Assembly: GCF_003965815.1 (NCBI RefSeq)
Contig: NZ_RXOE01000001.1
Location: forward strand, 930,001 to 994,000
Source: Variovorax gossypii
GTDB lineage: Bacteria; Pseudomonadota; Gammaproteobacteria; Burkholderiales; Burkholderiaceae_C
Reading direction: 5' to 3'
Length of the DNA: 64,000 nucleotides
A model generated the notes under the pieces. It searched no databases and had not been told where the DNA came from. It was given only the letters and a program-made list of their open reading frames with translations. Positions 26,511 to 34,371 of this stretch are shown here, piece after piece. Made by a program: the position numbers and the translations under genes. Numbering within the stretch: position 1 is the first letter of the stretch; each line of letters opens with the position of its first letter.

Positions 26511-26729
26511 TCAGTGCTTGATCACGGTGCTGGTGCGGTCCTTGGCGCTGTCGATGGTCGCGCTCACGGAGTTCGTGTTGACCGCCAGGGCTATCAGGAT
26601 GGAGCCGACGAAAGCCGGGTCGGCCGCGCCGCTGAAGTTCGAAGCGCCGGCGATGGCCAGGGCCTGCTGCACCTGCTGGCGGGTCAGTTCCAAGGCCGCT
26701 TCTCCAACGATGTTCTTCTTGGTTGCCAT
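26511..26729 (-). CDS. Small protein of 72 aa, unknown function
   Basis: The start has a good ribosome site (CCAGGAG eight bases before ATG), which supports translation. The sequence is alanine-rich with a hydrophobic stretch FVGSILIALAVN and a basic end, and no cysteines. I do not recognise the family. It is alone on its strand, with rnk converging from one side and a 468-bp gap on the other. It could be a small secreted or membrane-associated peptide, but nothing in the sequence decides. Confidence 0.65.
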   Translation of the reverse strand: MATKKNIVGEAALELTRQQVQQALAIAGASNFSGAADPAFVGSILIALAVNTNSVSATIDSAKDRTSTVIKH

Positions 26730-27197
26730 CTGAAAACTCCTGGAAGTGAAGACCTGACTGTAACTTTCGGGATCGAGCCTTCGCGGCGTTCCTCCTCGAG
26801 GGCCGGCGGCGCGGGCACGCCTGTTGTTTCACCGCGCTTCCAAAAGTTTCCAAAGTAATAGAATCGCCCCGCTCCATCCACCCGTCCCCGGCGCAGCGCG
26901 CCTGCACGACGGCAGCGACAGGGGCGATCGAGGACATGGGTTGCCGTTTCCCACGCGTCCCCGGTTTCGGACTCTGGTCGAGGCACCACCCGCGCGGTGG
27001 GCAGCGAGCGACCAGGCCACGCGAACATGCACATGACTTTCGGCACTGGTGTGCCGGATTCTCGGACCGTATCGTCGCGCGGTCGCCGGCGGCGCGTCGA
27101 ATCGGGAGGTCGTACAGGCCAAGGCAATTCCATCTTCGATCTTGACAAGTGACGTCCGCAACGGGCGCCGCCTTCTTTTCACTTGACAGATCGGGAC
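26730..27197. other. Gene-poor 468-bp stretch
   Basis: No credible coding region. It holds a short direct repeat (ttccaaaagtttccaaag, 26836-26855 area), and two copies of CTTGACA at 27141-27147 and 27182-27188 just before the lipoprotein gene, the first within the odd palindrome CTTG-a-CAAG. It may carry the promoters of the two flanking divergent genes. Confidence 0.5.
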
Positions 27198-28091
27198 ATG
27201 GCTTTTTCTAAACTCTCTCTCGCAAGCGCACTCGCCGGCCTGCTGGCCCTTTCGGGCTGCCAGACCATGGACATGCAAATGGGCAGCCAGTCGGCCAAGA
27301 CCGTGGCCACCGGCAGTGCCGCCGGCGCCGCGACCTCCGGCGAAAGCAGCCAGCTCGAGCGCTGCGATTCGCCCCTGGGCACGGTCTCGCTGATCGAGAA
27401 CGTGAACGCGGGCTGGTACACCATCCTCACCGGCGAATACAAGCTGCCTCCCACGGCCAACCTGCTGCGCCTGCTGGTGCAACAGTCGAACTGCTTCGTG
27501 GTGGTCGAGCGCAGCGCAGCCGGCATGAACGCGATGACGCGCGAACGCGCGCTGATGCAATCCGGTGAAATGCGCGGCGGCAGCAACTTCGGCCGCGGCC
27601 AGATGGTGGCTTCCGACTACGGCCTGTCGCCCGAGATCGTGTTCAGCAACAGCGACGCCGGCGGCCTGGGCGGTGCGCTCGGCGGCCTGGTGGGCGGCGG
27701 CCGCGGCCGTGCCATCGCCAGCATCGGCGCAAGCCTGCAGACCAAGGAAGCCAGCGCGCTTCTCACCCTGATCGACAACCGCTCCGGCGTGCAGGTCGCG
27801 GCCGCCGAAGGCAGCGCCTCCAAGACCGACTTCGCGGGCTTCGCCGGCCTGGGCGGCCTCTCCGCCGCCGGCGGCATCGGCGGCTACACGCGCACGCCGC
27901 AGGGCAAGGTGATCGCGGCCGCCTTCATGGACGCCTTCAACCAGATGGTCCGCTCGCTGCGCAACTACAAGGCGCAGACGGTGCGCGGCCAGGGCCTCGG
28001 CGGCGGCGGCCGTCTCGGCGTGGACGGCGGCGCCGCTCCCTCGCAGACCTCGGCGCCCGGCGCCGCTCCGGCAACCCGCCGCCGCAAGTAA
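27198..28091 (+). CDS. CsgG-like outer membrane lipoprotein
   Basis: A 297-aa lipoprotein: signal sequence with lipobox LSGC (lipidated cysteine near residue 19), then a CsgG/HfaB-like domain (LLRLLVQQSNCFVVVERS, YGLSPEIVF, ASLQTKEASALLTLIDNRSGVQVAAAEGSA) and a Gly/Ala/Pro-rich tail. CsgG forms the export pore of curli; relatives act in holdfast or other surface structures. No curli subunit genes are next to it, so the exported partner is unknown. ATG 27198; a TTG at 27183 is in frame. Confidence 0.8.
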   Translation: MAFSKLSLASALAGLLALSGCQTMDMQMGSQSAKTVATGSAAGAATSGESSQLERCDSPLGTVSLIENVNAGWYTILTGEYKLPPTANLLRLLVQQSNCFVVVERSAAGMNAMTRERALMQSGEMRGGSNFGRGQMVASDYGLSPEIVFSNSDAGGLGGALGGLVGGGRGRAIASIGASLQTKEASALLTLIDNRSGVQVAAAEGSASKTDFAGFAGLGGLSAAGGIGGYTRTPQGKVIAAAFMDAFNQMVRSLRNYKAQTVRGQGLGGGGRLGVDGGAAPSQTSAPGAAPATRRRK

Positions 28092-28145
28092 GGGCAGCAG
28101 CAGGCGCGCACCCCGCGCGCGCCTTCGCCGGCCGGCCCGCCTCGC

Positions 28146-28550
28146 TCAGAGGTAGCGCGTTTCGGCCGGCGCTTCGAACCAGTTGTTGTTGCGCCCGTCC
28201 ATGTACTGGACGGGTGCCGTCGACAGTTCCTCCAGCGTCACGTCGTCCAGGCAGTTCACCGCCACGCTCACGTAGGCGCCACCGATCTCGGGCACGTTGC
28301 CACGCCCGAACGAACGCACGCCGCAGCTCCTGCAGAAAAGCCATTCGGTGCTGTGCGAGTTGAACTGGTACAGCGACAGCTCCTCCTCCCCCGACAGCAG
28401 CGTGAATGCATCCGGCTTCACGATCGCGCCCCATGCGCGGGTCTTGGTGCAGATCGAGCAATTGCACTTGCCGGTGCCTTCGGCGAGATCGATCAGGGCC
28501 TGGAAGCGAACCTTGCCGCAATGGCAGCTGCCGTTGTATGTCTTCTTCAT
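28146..28550 (-). CDS. GFA family (glutathione-dependent formaldehyde-activating-like) zinc protein
   Basis: A 134-aa protein with the family zinc ligands: CHCG near residue 9, CNCSIC about 35 residues later and FCRSCG near residue 78. It adopts the Mss4-like fold; most members have no proven activity. ATG 28550 begins MKKTYNGSCHCG; the frame is open further upstream without likeness. It is divergent from the YafY-type regulator, its probable controller. Confidence 0.88.
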   Translation of the reverse strand: MKKTYNGSCHCGKVRFQALIDLAEGTGKCNCSICTKTRAWGAIVKPDAFTLLSGEEELSLYQFNSHSTEWLFCRSCGVRSFGRGNVPEIGGAYVSVAVNCLDDVTLEELSTAPVQYMDGRNNNWFEAPAETRYL

Positions 28551-28613
28551 GGTCTGTGTCCTGTGCTCCGCTGTGCGGGGGTTGAAAGTGGAAGCAAGGT
28601 TACGACCCATTGC

Positions 28614-28628
28614 GGACAGATTCTGTCC
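28614..28628. promoter_or_regulatory. Palindromic operator between gfa and yafY-like genes
   Basis: GGACAG-ATT-CTGTCC is a perfect 6+6 bp inverted repeat 23 bp before the regulator start and 64 bp from the GFA gene start. It overlaps the presumed promoter of the regulator, as expected for autoregulation. Confidence 0.6.
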
Positions 28629-28651
28629 TCGATTGCGGGCATCATGCGCAC

Positions 28652-29629
28652 ATGCTTTCAGCCTCCGCACGCCTGATCCGGCTTCTCTCGTTGTTCCAGG
28701 CGCAACGCTCGTGGACGGGCGCCGACCTCGCCGGCCGGCTCGAGATCACCGAACGCACCTTGCGCCGCGACGTCGACCGCCTGCGCAGCCTGGGCTACAC
28801 GGTCGACTCCACCTCGGGCGTGGCCGGCGGCTACCGGCTGGGCGCTGGCACCGCCCTGCCGCCGCTGCTGCTGGAGGACGAGGAAGCCATCGCGGTCGCG
28901 CTCGGCCTGGGCAACCCGGCCGGTGCCACGGGCGACATCGGGAACGCCTCGATGCGCGCGCTGGCCAAGCTCGAGCAGCTGATGCCGCCGCGCCTTCGCC
29001 GCCGGCTCGACAGCGTGCGTTCGTCGGTGGTGCCGGTGATGAGCGACAAGTCACCCGTGCGCCTGAAAGCCGTGTCCTTCCTGGCCGAGGCCTGCACCGA
29101 GCGACTCGAGCTGCGCTTCGGCTATCGCGACCATCACGACACCGTCACCGAGCGCACGGCTCAGCCGCACCGCGTGGTGCAGACGGGACGGCGCTGGTAC
29201 CTGCTGGCCTGGGACATCGCGCGCGAGGACTGGCGCACCTTCCGTCTCGACCGCATCGTCGATGCGGAGCCAACCGGCGCGCGCTTCACGCCGCGCCGGC
29301 TGCCCCATGGCGACGTCGCGAGCTACATGGAGCATGCGCTGAAGGTCTCGCCCTACCTGCATCACGCGCAGGTGCTGGTGCACGCGCCCGCCAGCGCGCT
29401 CGAGCCTTATCTCGGCTGGGTCAGCGGCACGCCGCAGGAGGCCGGCGACGGCGCCACCCGCATCGCCACCGGCGCCAATTCGCTCGACGCGCTGTCCGTC
29501 TGGCTCGGCTGCCTGCCGTACGATTTCGAGGTCGAATCGCCGCGCGAACTGGTCGAACACATCGCCCTCGTGGCCTCGCGGCTCGCGAAGGCGGCGGTCA
29601 CGCCGCCAAGCAGCCACCGAAAGCGGTAG
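28652..29629 (+). CDS. YafY-type transcriptional regulator (HTH and WYL domain)
   Basis: A 325-aa regulator with an N-terminal helix-turn-helix (WTGADLAGRLEITERTLRRDVDRLRSLGY, residues about 17-45) and a WYL effector domain (RRWYLLAWDIAREDWRTFRLDRI). WYL proteins sense small ligands or nucleic acids. It is divergent from the GFA gene across a region holding a perfect palindrome. The ATG follows CATCAT by six bases without a ribosome site. Confidence 0.9.
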   Translation: MLSASARLIRLLSLFQAQRSWTGADLAGRLEITERTLRRDVDRLRSLGYTVDSTSGVAGGYRLGAGTALPPLLLEDEEAIAVALGLGNPAGATGDIGNASMRALAKLEQLMPPRLRRRLDSVRSSVVPVMSDKSPVRLKAVSFLAEACTERLELRFGYRDHHDTVTERTAQPHRVVQTGRRWYLLAWDIAREDWRTFRLDRIVDAEPTGARFTPRRLPHGDVASYMEHALKVSPYLHHAQVLVHAPASALEPYLGWVSGTPQEAGDGATRIATGANSLDALSVWLGCLPYDFEVESPRELVEHIALVASRLAKAAVTPPSSHRKR

Positions 29630-29737
29630 GCCGCCTCCCCCGTATATAGGATGGGCAGCGCGCAAGCCGCCCCCTACCCTTTGCGCCATCCAGCAGCAAA
29701 CCAAGGCCTTCTTCCCCATGCGCCTCATCGTCACGTC

Positions 29738-30466
29738 ATGCATGAGCGCATGCAGCCTTCACAGCCCGGTGCATCAGGCATGACCGCGGAAACACAGGTT
29801 GCCCTCGTGGAAGACGACACCGGAATGCGCGAGCGCATCTCGCGCGTGGTCGATGCCGATCCTTCCCTGAGCCTGGCCTACAGCGCCTCCAACGCCAGCG
29901 ACATCCTGCGCTGGCTGGTCGACAACCCGGTCGACGTGCTGCTCGTGGACCTGGGCCTGCCCGACCGCCCCGGGCTCCAGGTGATCAGCCAGTGCCGCAA
30001 CATGCAGCCGGCCTGCGCGGTGATGGTGCTTTCGATCTTCGGCGACGAGGCCAACATGGTCCAGGCCTTCGAAGCCGGCGCCAGCGGCTACCTGTTGAAG
30101 GACGGCACCGAGGCCGACCTCGCCACCCATATCCGCCACCTGCGCGCCGGCGGCTCGCCGATGTCGCCGGTGATCGCGCGCAAGCTGCTGCGCCGCTGGC
30201 AGGCCCATTCGGGCGGCGCGCCCAAGGAGCAGTCCGCGGCCAAGGCTGCCGGCACCGCGACAGTCGCGCCCGAGCGCCTGTCGCCGCGCGAGTTCGAGGT
30301 GCTCGACCTCGTCTCTCGTGGTTTCACCTATGTCGAAGTCGGAGTGCAAATGGGAGTCTCGGCCTCGACTGTCCAAACCCATATCCGCAATATCTACGGC
30401 AAGCTGGATGTGCACAACAAATCGGAAGCTGTGTTCGAGGCCCGCAACCTCGGCTGGCTTCCCTAG
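29738..30466 (+). CDS. NarL/LuxR family response regulator
   Basis: A 242-aa response regulator: receiver with acidic pair VEDD, phospho-acceptor D71 in LLVDLGLPD and lysine in LLKDG; C-terminal LuxR-type helix-turn-helix (LSPREFEVLDLVSRGFTYVEVGVQMGVSASTVQTHIRNIY). Starts at 29738, 29750 or 29780 are possible; the conserved domain begins at MTAETQVALVEDD (29780). The partner kinase begins two bases after its stop. Confidence 0.9.
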   Translation: MHERMQPSQPGASGMTAETQVALVEDDTGMRERISRVVDADPSLSLAYSASNASDILRWLVDNPVDVLLVDLGLPDRPGLQVISQCRNMQPACAVMVLSIFGDEANMVQAFEAGASGYLLKDGTEADLATHIRHLRAGGSPMSPVIARKLLRRWQAHSGGAPKEQSAAKAAGTATVAPERLSPREFEVLDLVSRGFTYVEVGVQMGVSASTVQTHIRNIYGKLDVHNKSEAVFEARNLGWLP

Positions 30467-30467
30467 C

Positions 30468-32339
30468 GTGACCGCCGGCGGCCTCTGCCGCCTGCTGCTC
30501 GCCGCCCTGTGCCTGTGGCTCGCCCTGGCGTCGGCGGCCCCTCGCGCCAACGCCGCGGAAGCACCCGACGCCTTCGACGTTTCCTCGGCCGAGGCGGTGC
30601 TCGAACCCGACGGCCTGCCGATGCAAACGCGCCGGGTGGAGTTCCCATTCCGCTGGGATCACGAGTTCCCCGGCCGCGGCGGCAAGGCGACCTACCGCAT
30701 CGAGCTGCCCGCCGCCGCTGTGCCAGCCGGCAAGCCGGCGGCCCTGCTGCTCTCGGGCGCGGGCAATCAGGTGGCGATCTCGTTCAACGACGCGCTGGTA
30801 GCCAGCTACGGCACGCTGGGCGTGCCGAACTACGACGCCTCCAAGAGCAACCTGCTGGTGCCGGTGCCGGCCGTGCTGCACCAGAACGGCCAGCCGCAGT
30901 CGCTGGTCGTGCGCACCACCATCCAGCGCCAGCGCGGCGCGGGGCTGGCCAGCATCCACTACGGCCCGGAGTCCTCGCTGGCGCCGGTCTATCGCGCGCG
31001 GCAGAACTGGCGCAACACCTCGGCCATCGTCTACGCCGTCAGCCTGCTGCTGATGGGCGGCATCGCCGGCGGGCTGTGGCTGCGCCAGCGCGATGCGCTC
31101 TACGGCTGCTTCGCGCTCGCCGCGCTCTCGGGCGTGGCGCGCAACCTCGACCGCGTGTGGCCCGACGTGGCGGTTCCCTGGCCGCTGTGGGGCGCGGTGG
31201 TGGCGGTCTGCTATGCCTGCCACATCGGGCTGATCGCGCGCTTCGTGCTGCTGGTGCTGGAGCGCAACCCGCCGTGGCTGGTGCGCTCGATCTACGGCGC
31301 ACTCGCGCTGTCGGTCGCGCTGGCCTGCGCCTCCTTCGCGTTCGCCCGGCCGCTGCTGTGGACCGGCGGCCTCGTCATCCTGCAGTGCATCAGCATCATC
31401 TGCCTGCCCTACGTGGTGTACGGGGCGCTGGTGGACCGCCGCCGCATCGCGGGCGTGCTGATGGCGGCGGGCACGCTGGCCATCCTGGCCGGCGCGCACG
31501 ACCTGCTGCTGGTGCGCATGGGCCTCTTCGGCGGCGCCTACTACACGCTGACGGCGCACGCCATGTTCTTCTTCGTGATGATCCTGGCCGGCCTGGTGGT
31601 CGAGCGCTACAGCCGCACCGTGGCCGACTACCGCGCGCTCAACGCCAACCTCGCGGCCCGTGTGGCGGAGCGCGAGGACCAGCTGCGCGGCGCCTTCGAG
31701 ACCGTGCGCCAGCAGCAGCAGGAACAGGCCGTGCTGCTGGAGCGCCAGCGCATCATGCGGGAGATCCACGACGGCGTGGGCTCGCAGCTGGTGGGCCTGC
31801 TCAACGTGGTGACGCAGGCAAAACCCGACCGCGCGGTGATCGAGGAGCACGTGAAACTCGCGCTCGACGAGATGCGCATGGCCGTCGACTCGCTGCAGCC
31901 CACGCACGACGACCTGGCCACCGTGCTGGCCACGCTGCGCTACCGGCTGCAGCCCCGGCTCGACGCAGCCGGCATCGAGCTGGTGTGGGACGTGGAAGTG
32001 ATCCCGCAGCTGGAACCCTTCGCCGCGCAGGCGGCCCTGCAGCTGCAGCGCATCCTGCTCGAGGCCTTCACCAACGTGCTCAAGCACGCGGGCGCAACGC
32101 GCATCGTGATGCACGCGAGCTGGCACGGGGAACAAACGCCGGCGCTGGTGCGCATCATGCTCACGGACAACGGGCGCGGGCTGCCTGCGGCGCCGGCCAA
32201 TGGCGGACGCACGGGGCACGGCATCGCCAACATGCGCGCGCGCGCCCAGTCCATCGGCGCGCGGCTGCAGATCGAGACGGTGGACCCTGCAGCCGGCGGC
32301 ACGCGCATGCAGCTCGACTGGCCCTGCGCACCCGCCTGA
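30468..32339 (+). CDS. NarX-type sensor histidine kinase with 7TM module
   Basis: A 623-aa membrane kinase: signal peptide ending PRANA, a periplasmic domain of about 170 residues resembling 7TMR-DISM sensors, roughly seven hydrophobic segments (residues about 185-390), then a HisKA_3 domain with H434 in REIHDGVGSQL and an ATPase domain (LLEAFTNVLKHA, DNGRGLP). The start is GTG 30468, next to the response regulator stop. It should phosphorylate that regulator. Signal and targets are unknown. Confidence 0.87.
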   Translation: MTAGGLCRLLLAALCLWLALASAAPRANAAEAPDAFDVSSAEAVLEPDGLPMQTRRVEFPFRWDHEFPGRGGKATYRIELPAAAVPAGKPAALLLSGAGNQVAISFNDALVASYGTLGVPNYDASKSNLLVPVPAVLHQNGQPQSLVVRTTIQRQRGAGLASIHYGPESSLAPVYRARQNWRNTSAIVYAVSLLLMGGIAGGLWLRQRDALYGCFALAALSGVARNLDRVWPDVAVPWPLWGAVVAVCYACHIGLIARFVLLVLERNPPWLVRSIYGALALSVALACASFAFARPLLWTGGLVILQCISIICLPYVVYGALVDRRRIAGVLMAAGTLAILAGAHDLLLVRMGLFGGAYYTLTAHAMFFFVMILAGLVVERYSRTVADYRALNANLAARVAEREDQLRGAFETVRQQQQEQAVLLERQRIMREIHDGVGSQLVGLLNVVTQAKPDRAVIEEHVKLALDEMRMAVDSLQPTHDDLATVLATLRYRLQPRLDAAGIELVWDVEVIPQLEPFAAQAALQLQRILLEAFTNVLKHAGATRIVMHASWHGEQTPALVRIMLTDNGRGLPAAPANGGRTGHGIANMRARAQSIGARLQIETVDPAAGGTRMQLDWPCAPA

Positions 32340-32351
32340 AGCCGCTCGCTG

Positions 32352-32654
32352 TCAGCGCAGCGCGAACGCCAACGTCACCGCCCCGAGCGCCAGCAGCGCG
32401 AGCCCGGCGATGAAAACGATCTCACCCCAGGCCTCCAGCCGCGCGCCCGACCTGCGCGAGCGCATCGAGATGAAGGACAGCAGCGCGCTGGCCAGGAAGA
32501 CCAGCGCGTCCACCGCGAGCAGGCGGTCTATCAAGAGCCGCATGTCGTCGCGCGGCCCGAGGTGCCCGATGGACATCACCGTCATGCACACGCCGATCAT
32601 GGTGGCCGACGTGGGCAGGATGTGCGCCGAGAGGCTCTGGGCAGGTGAAGTCAT
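32352..32654 (-). CDS. Small membrane protein, unknown function
   Basis: A 100-aa protein with three likely membrane segments (about residues 14-32, 45-63, 78-98) and a basic loop MRSRRSGAR between the second and third. Its ATG at 32654 lies just beyond the repeat that follows htrA. I do not recognise a family. It converges on the histidine kinase gene with a 12-bp gap. Confidence 0.65.
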   Translation of the reverse strand: MTSPAQSLSAHILPTSATMIGVCMTVMSIGHLGPRDDMRLLIDRLLAVDALVFLASALLSFISMRSRRSGARLEAWGEIVFIAGLALLALGAVTLAFALR

Positions 32655-32686
32655 GCGGGCGCGAGGTCGGTAGTCGGATCCTGGAT

Positions 32687-32780
32687 TTCGCGGAACACCG
32701 AGGAACCGGCGTTGCCGGGCCTCAGGTGTTGCCCCCGGAAGGGGGTTGGCGAAGCGACACGAAGTGCGCGAAGCCTGGGG
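32687..32780 (-). repeat. Dispersed palindromic repeat, copy B
   Basis: Reverse-complement match to 4155-4250, with core GCCCCCggaaGGGGG. It lies just after the htrA stop on the htrA strand, where a stem could protect or end the transcript. Confidence 0.75.
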
Positions 32781-32785
32781 AGAAC

Positions 32786-34270
32786 TTAGCCGATTCGGAC
32801 CGGCACGAAGATCTTGTCCTCGCCGCGCTGGATCAGGAGCGCCACCGACTTGTTGCTGGCCTTCGCCACCACCTCGCGCACCTGCTCCACGCTCTGCGCG
32901 GGCGTGCCGTTGATGGCCAGCAGCACGTCGCCTGCCTGCACCCCGGCCTGGGCCGAGGGGCCGGCCGCGTCTTCGATCAGCAGTCCGTTGTCGACCGCGG
33001 CCTCGCGCTTCTCCTGCGGCTGCAGCGGGCGCAGCGCCAGGCCCAGCTTGCCCTGGCCCACGTCGGCATCGGCCTTCGCGACCTTGGCCGGCTTGTCGCT
33101 CGCGTCGCCGAGCTTGGCCTGCAGCTCCTGGCGTTCGCCCTGGCGCCACACTTCGAGCGTGACCTTCTTGCCCGGCGCCTGCTGGCCGATCACCGCGGGC
33201 AGGTCACCCGAGGAAACGATGGGCTGGCCGTCGACCTTGCGGATCACGTCGCCCGCCTTCAGGCCGGCCTTGTCGCCAGGGCCGCCCTTCTCGATGTTCG
33301 AGACCAGCGCGCCTTCGGGCTTGTCGAGCTTGAACGAATCGGCAAAGGCCTGGTTCACTTCCTGCACCGCCACGCCGAGGCGGCCGTGCGTGGCCTTGCC
33401 GGTGGCGACGATCTGGTCCTTCACCTGGATCGCCACGTCGATCGGAATCGCGAACGACACGCCCTGGTAGCCGCCGCTTCGGCTGTAGATCTGCGAGTTG
33501 ATGCCGACCACCTCGCCGCGCGTGTTGAGCAGCGGACCGCCGGAGTTGCCGGGGTTCACGGCCACGTCGGTCTGGATGAAGGGCACGTAGCTGTCGTCGG
33601 GCAGCGAGCGGCCCTTGGCGCTCACCACGCCGGCTGTCACGGTGTTCTCGAAGCCGAAGGGCGAGCCGATGGCCAGCACCCATTCGCCGACCTTCAGGTC
33701 CTTGGTGTTGCCCAGCGCGAGCACGGGCAGGTTCTTCGCGTCGATCTTGAGCACCGCGATGTCGGTCTTGGCATCGGCGCCCAGCACCTTCGCGCGGTAT
33801 TCGCGGCGGTCGGTGAGCTTGACGGTGACTTCCTTCGCGTCCTTCACGACGTGGGCGTTGGTGATGATGACGCCGCTGGGGTCGACGATGAAGCCCGAGC
33901 CCTGCGCACGCACCGGCACATCGCGCTGCTGTTGCTGGCCGCGCGGGTTCATCTGGCCCTGGAAGCGGCGGAAGAACTGGAACATCGGATCGTCGGGATC
34001 GATGCCCTGGATCTCTGCGGCGGCCTCGTCGTCGGAGGCCTTCATGGTGCCGGTCACGCTGATGTTGACCACGGCCGGGCCGTCGCGCGAGGTGATGGTC
34101 GAGAAGTCGGGCAGCGTGACCATGGCCGCGGGCGCGGTGGCGACGGCATTGGTGGTCGGGGCGCCCACTGCGCGGGCGCTGGTGTAGGCGCCGGCGCCGA
34201 CGGCACCGATCACGCCCGCGCTTGCCAGGGCGATGGCCAGGGCACGGGGCGAAGTCAGACGTGTGTTCAT
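32786..34270 (-). CDS. HtrA/DegP-family periplasmic serine protease (Do type, two PDZ domains)
   Basis: A 494-aa envelope protease/chaperone. An N-terminal export segment precedes the trypsin-like domain with catalytic H140 (TNAHVV), D170 (KTDIAVL) and S243 (NPGNSGGP), then two PDZ domains (about 285-375 and 395-490). A Q-linker-like QQQQ lies before the protease domain. It sits 101 bp downstream of a QseBC/PmrAB-like kinase gene on the same strand, with a PmrA-type box in that gap, so the two-component system probably drives it. Confidence 0.93.
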   Translation of the reverse strand: MNTRLTSPRALAIALASAGVIGAVGAGAYTSARAVGAPTTNAVATAPAAMVTLPDFSTITSRDGPAVVNISVTGTMKASDDEAAAEIQGIDPDDPMFQFFRRFQGQMNPRGQQQQRDVPVRAQGSGFIVDPSGVIITNAHVVKDAKEVTVKLTDRREYRAKVLGADAKTDIAVLKIDAKNLPVLALGNTKDLKVGEWVLAIGSPFGFENTVTAGVVSAKGRSLPDDSYVPFIQTDVAVNPGNSGGPLLNTRGEVVGINSQIYSRSGGYQGVSFAIPIDVAIQVKDQIVATGKATHGRLGVAVQEVNQAFADSFKLDKPEGALVSNIEKGGPGDKAGLKAGDVIRKVDGQPIVSSGDLPAVIGQQAPGKKVTLEVWRQGERQELQAKLGDASDKPAKVAKADADVGQGKLGLALRPLQPQEKREAAVDNGLLIEDAAGPSAQAGVQAGDVLLAINGTPAQSVEQVREVVAKASNKSVALLIQRGEDKIFVPVRIG

Positions 34271-34330
34271 TTGTCGGTTCCTTTCTGGGCGTATGGACGC
34301 AAAACGATGAAAGGAATGTCGCGGGTCTGA

Positions 34331-34347
34331 CTTAAGCGCCGCTTAAA
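34331..34347 (-). promoter_or_regulatory. PmrA/QseB-type box upstream of htrA
   Basis: Read on the minus strand, TTTAAG-N5-CTTAAG: two TTAAG half-sites with the 11-bp period of the PmrA/QseB consensus (YTTAAK-N5-YTTAAK). TTAAGCG-c-CGCTTAA is also a perfect palindrome. It ends 61 bp before the htrA start, downstream of the kinase gene. Confidence 0.6.
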
Positions 34348-34371
34348 CGGCGCGGCGCCGCCGGAAGGGGC

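Noticed and set aside
26684-27560. Minus-strand open frames across the gap before the CsgG-like gene
   Set aside because: They are antisense to the lipoprotein gene or arginine-rich without ribosome sites or family likeness.
32645-34330. 561-codon frame opposite htrA
   Set aside because: Antisense to a clear HtrA protease with catalytic triad.
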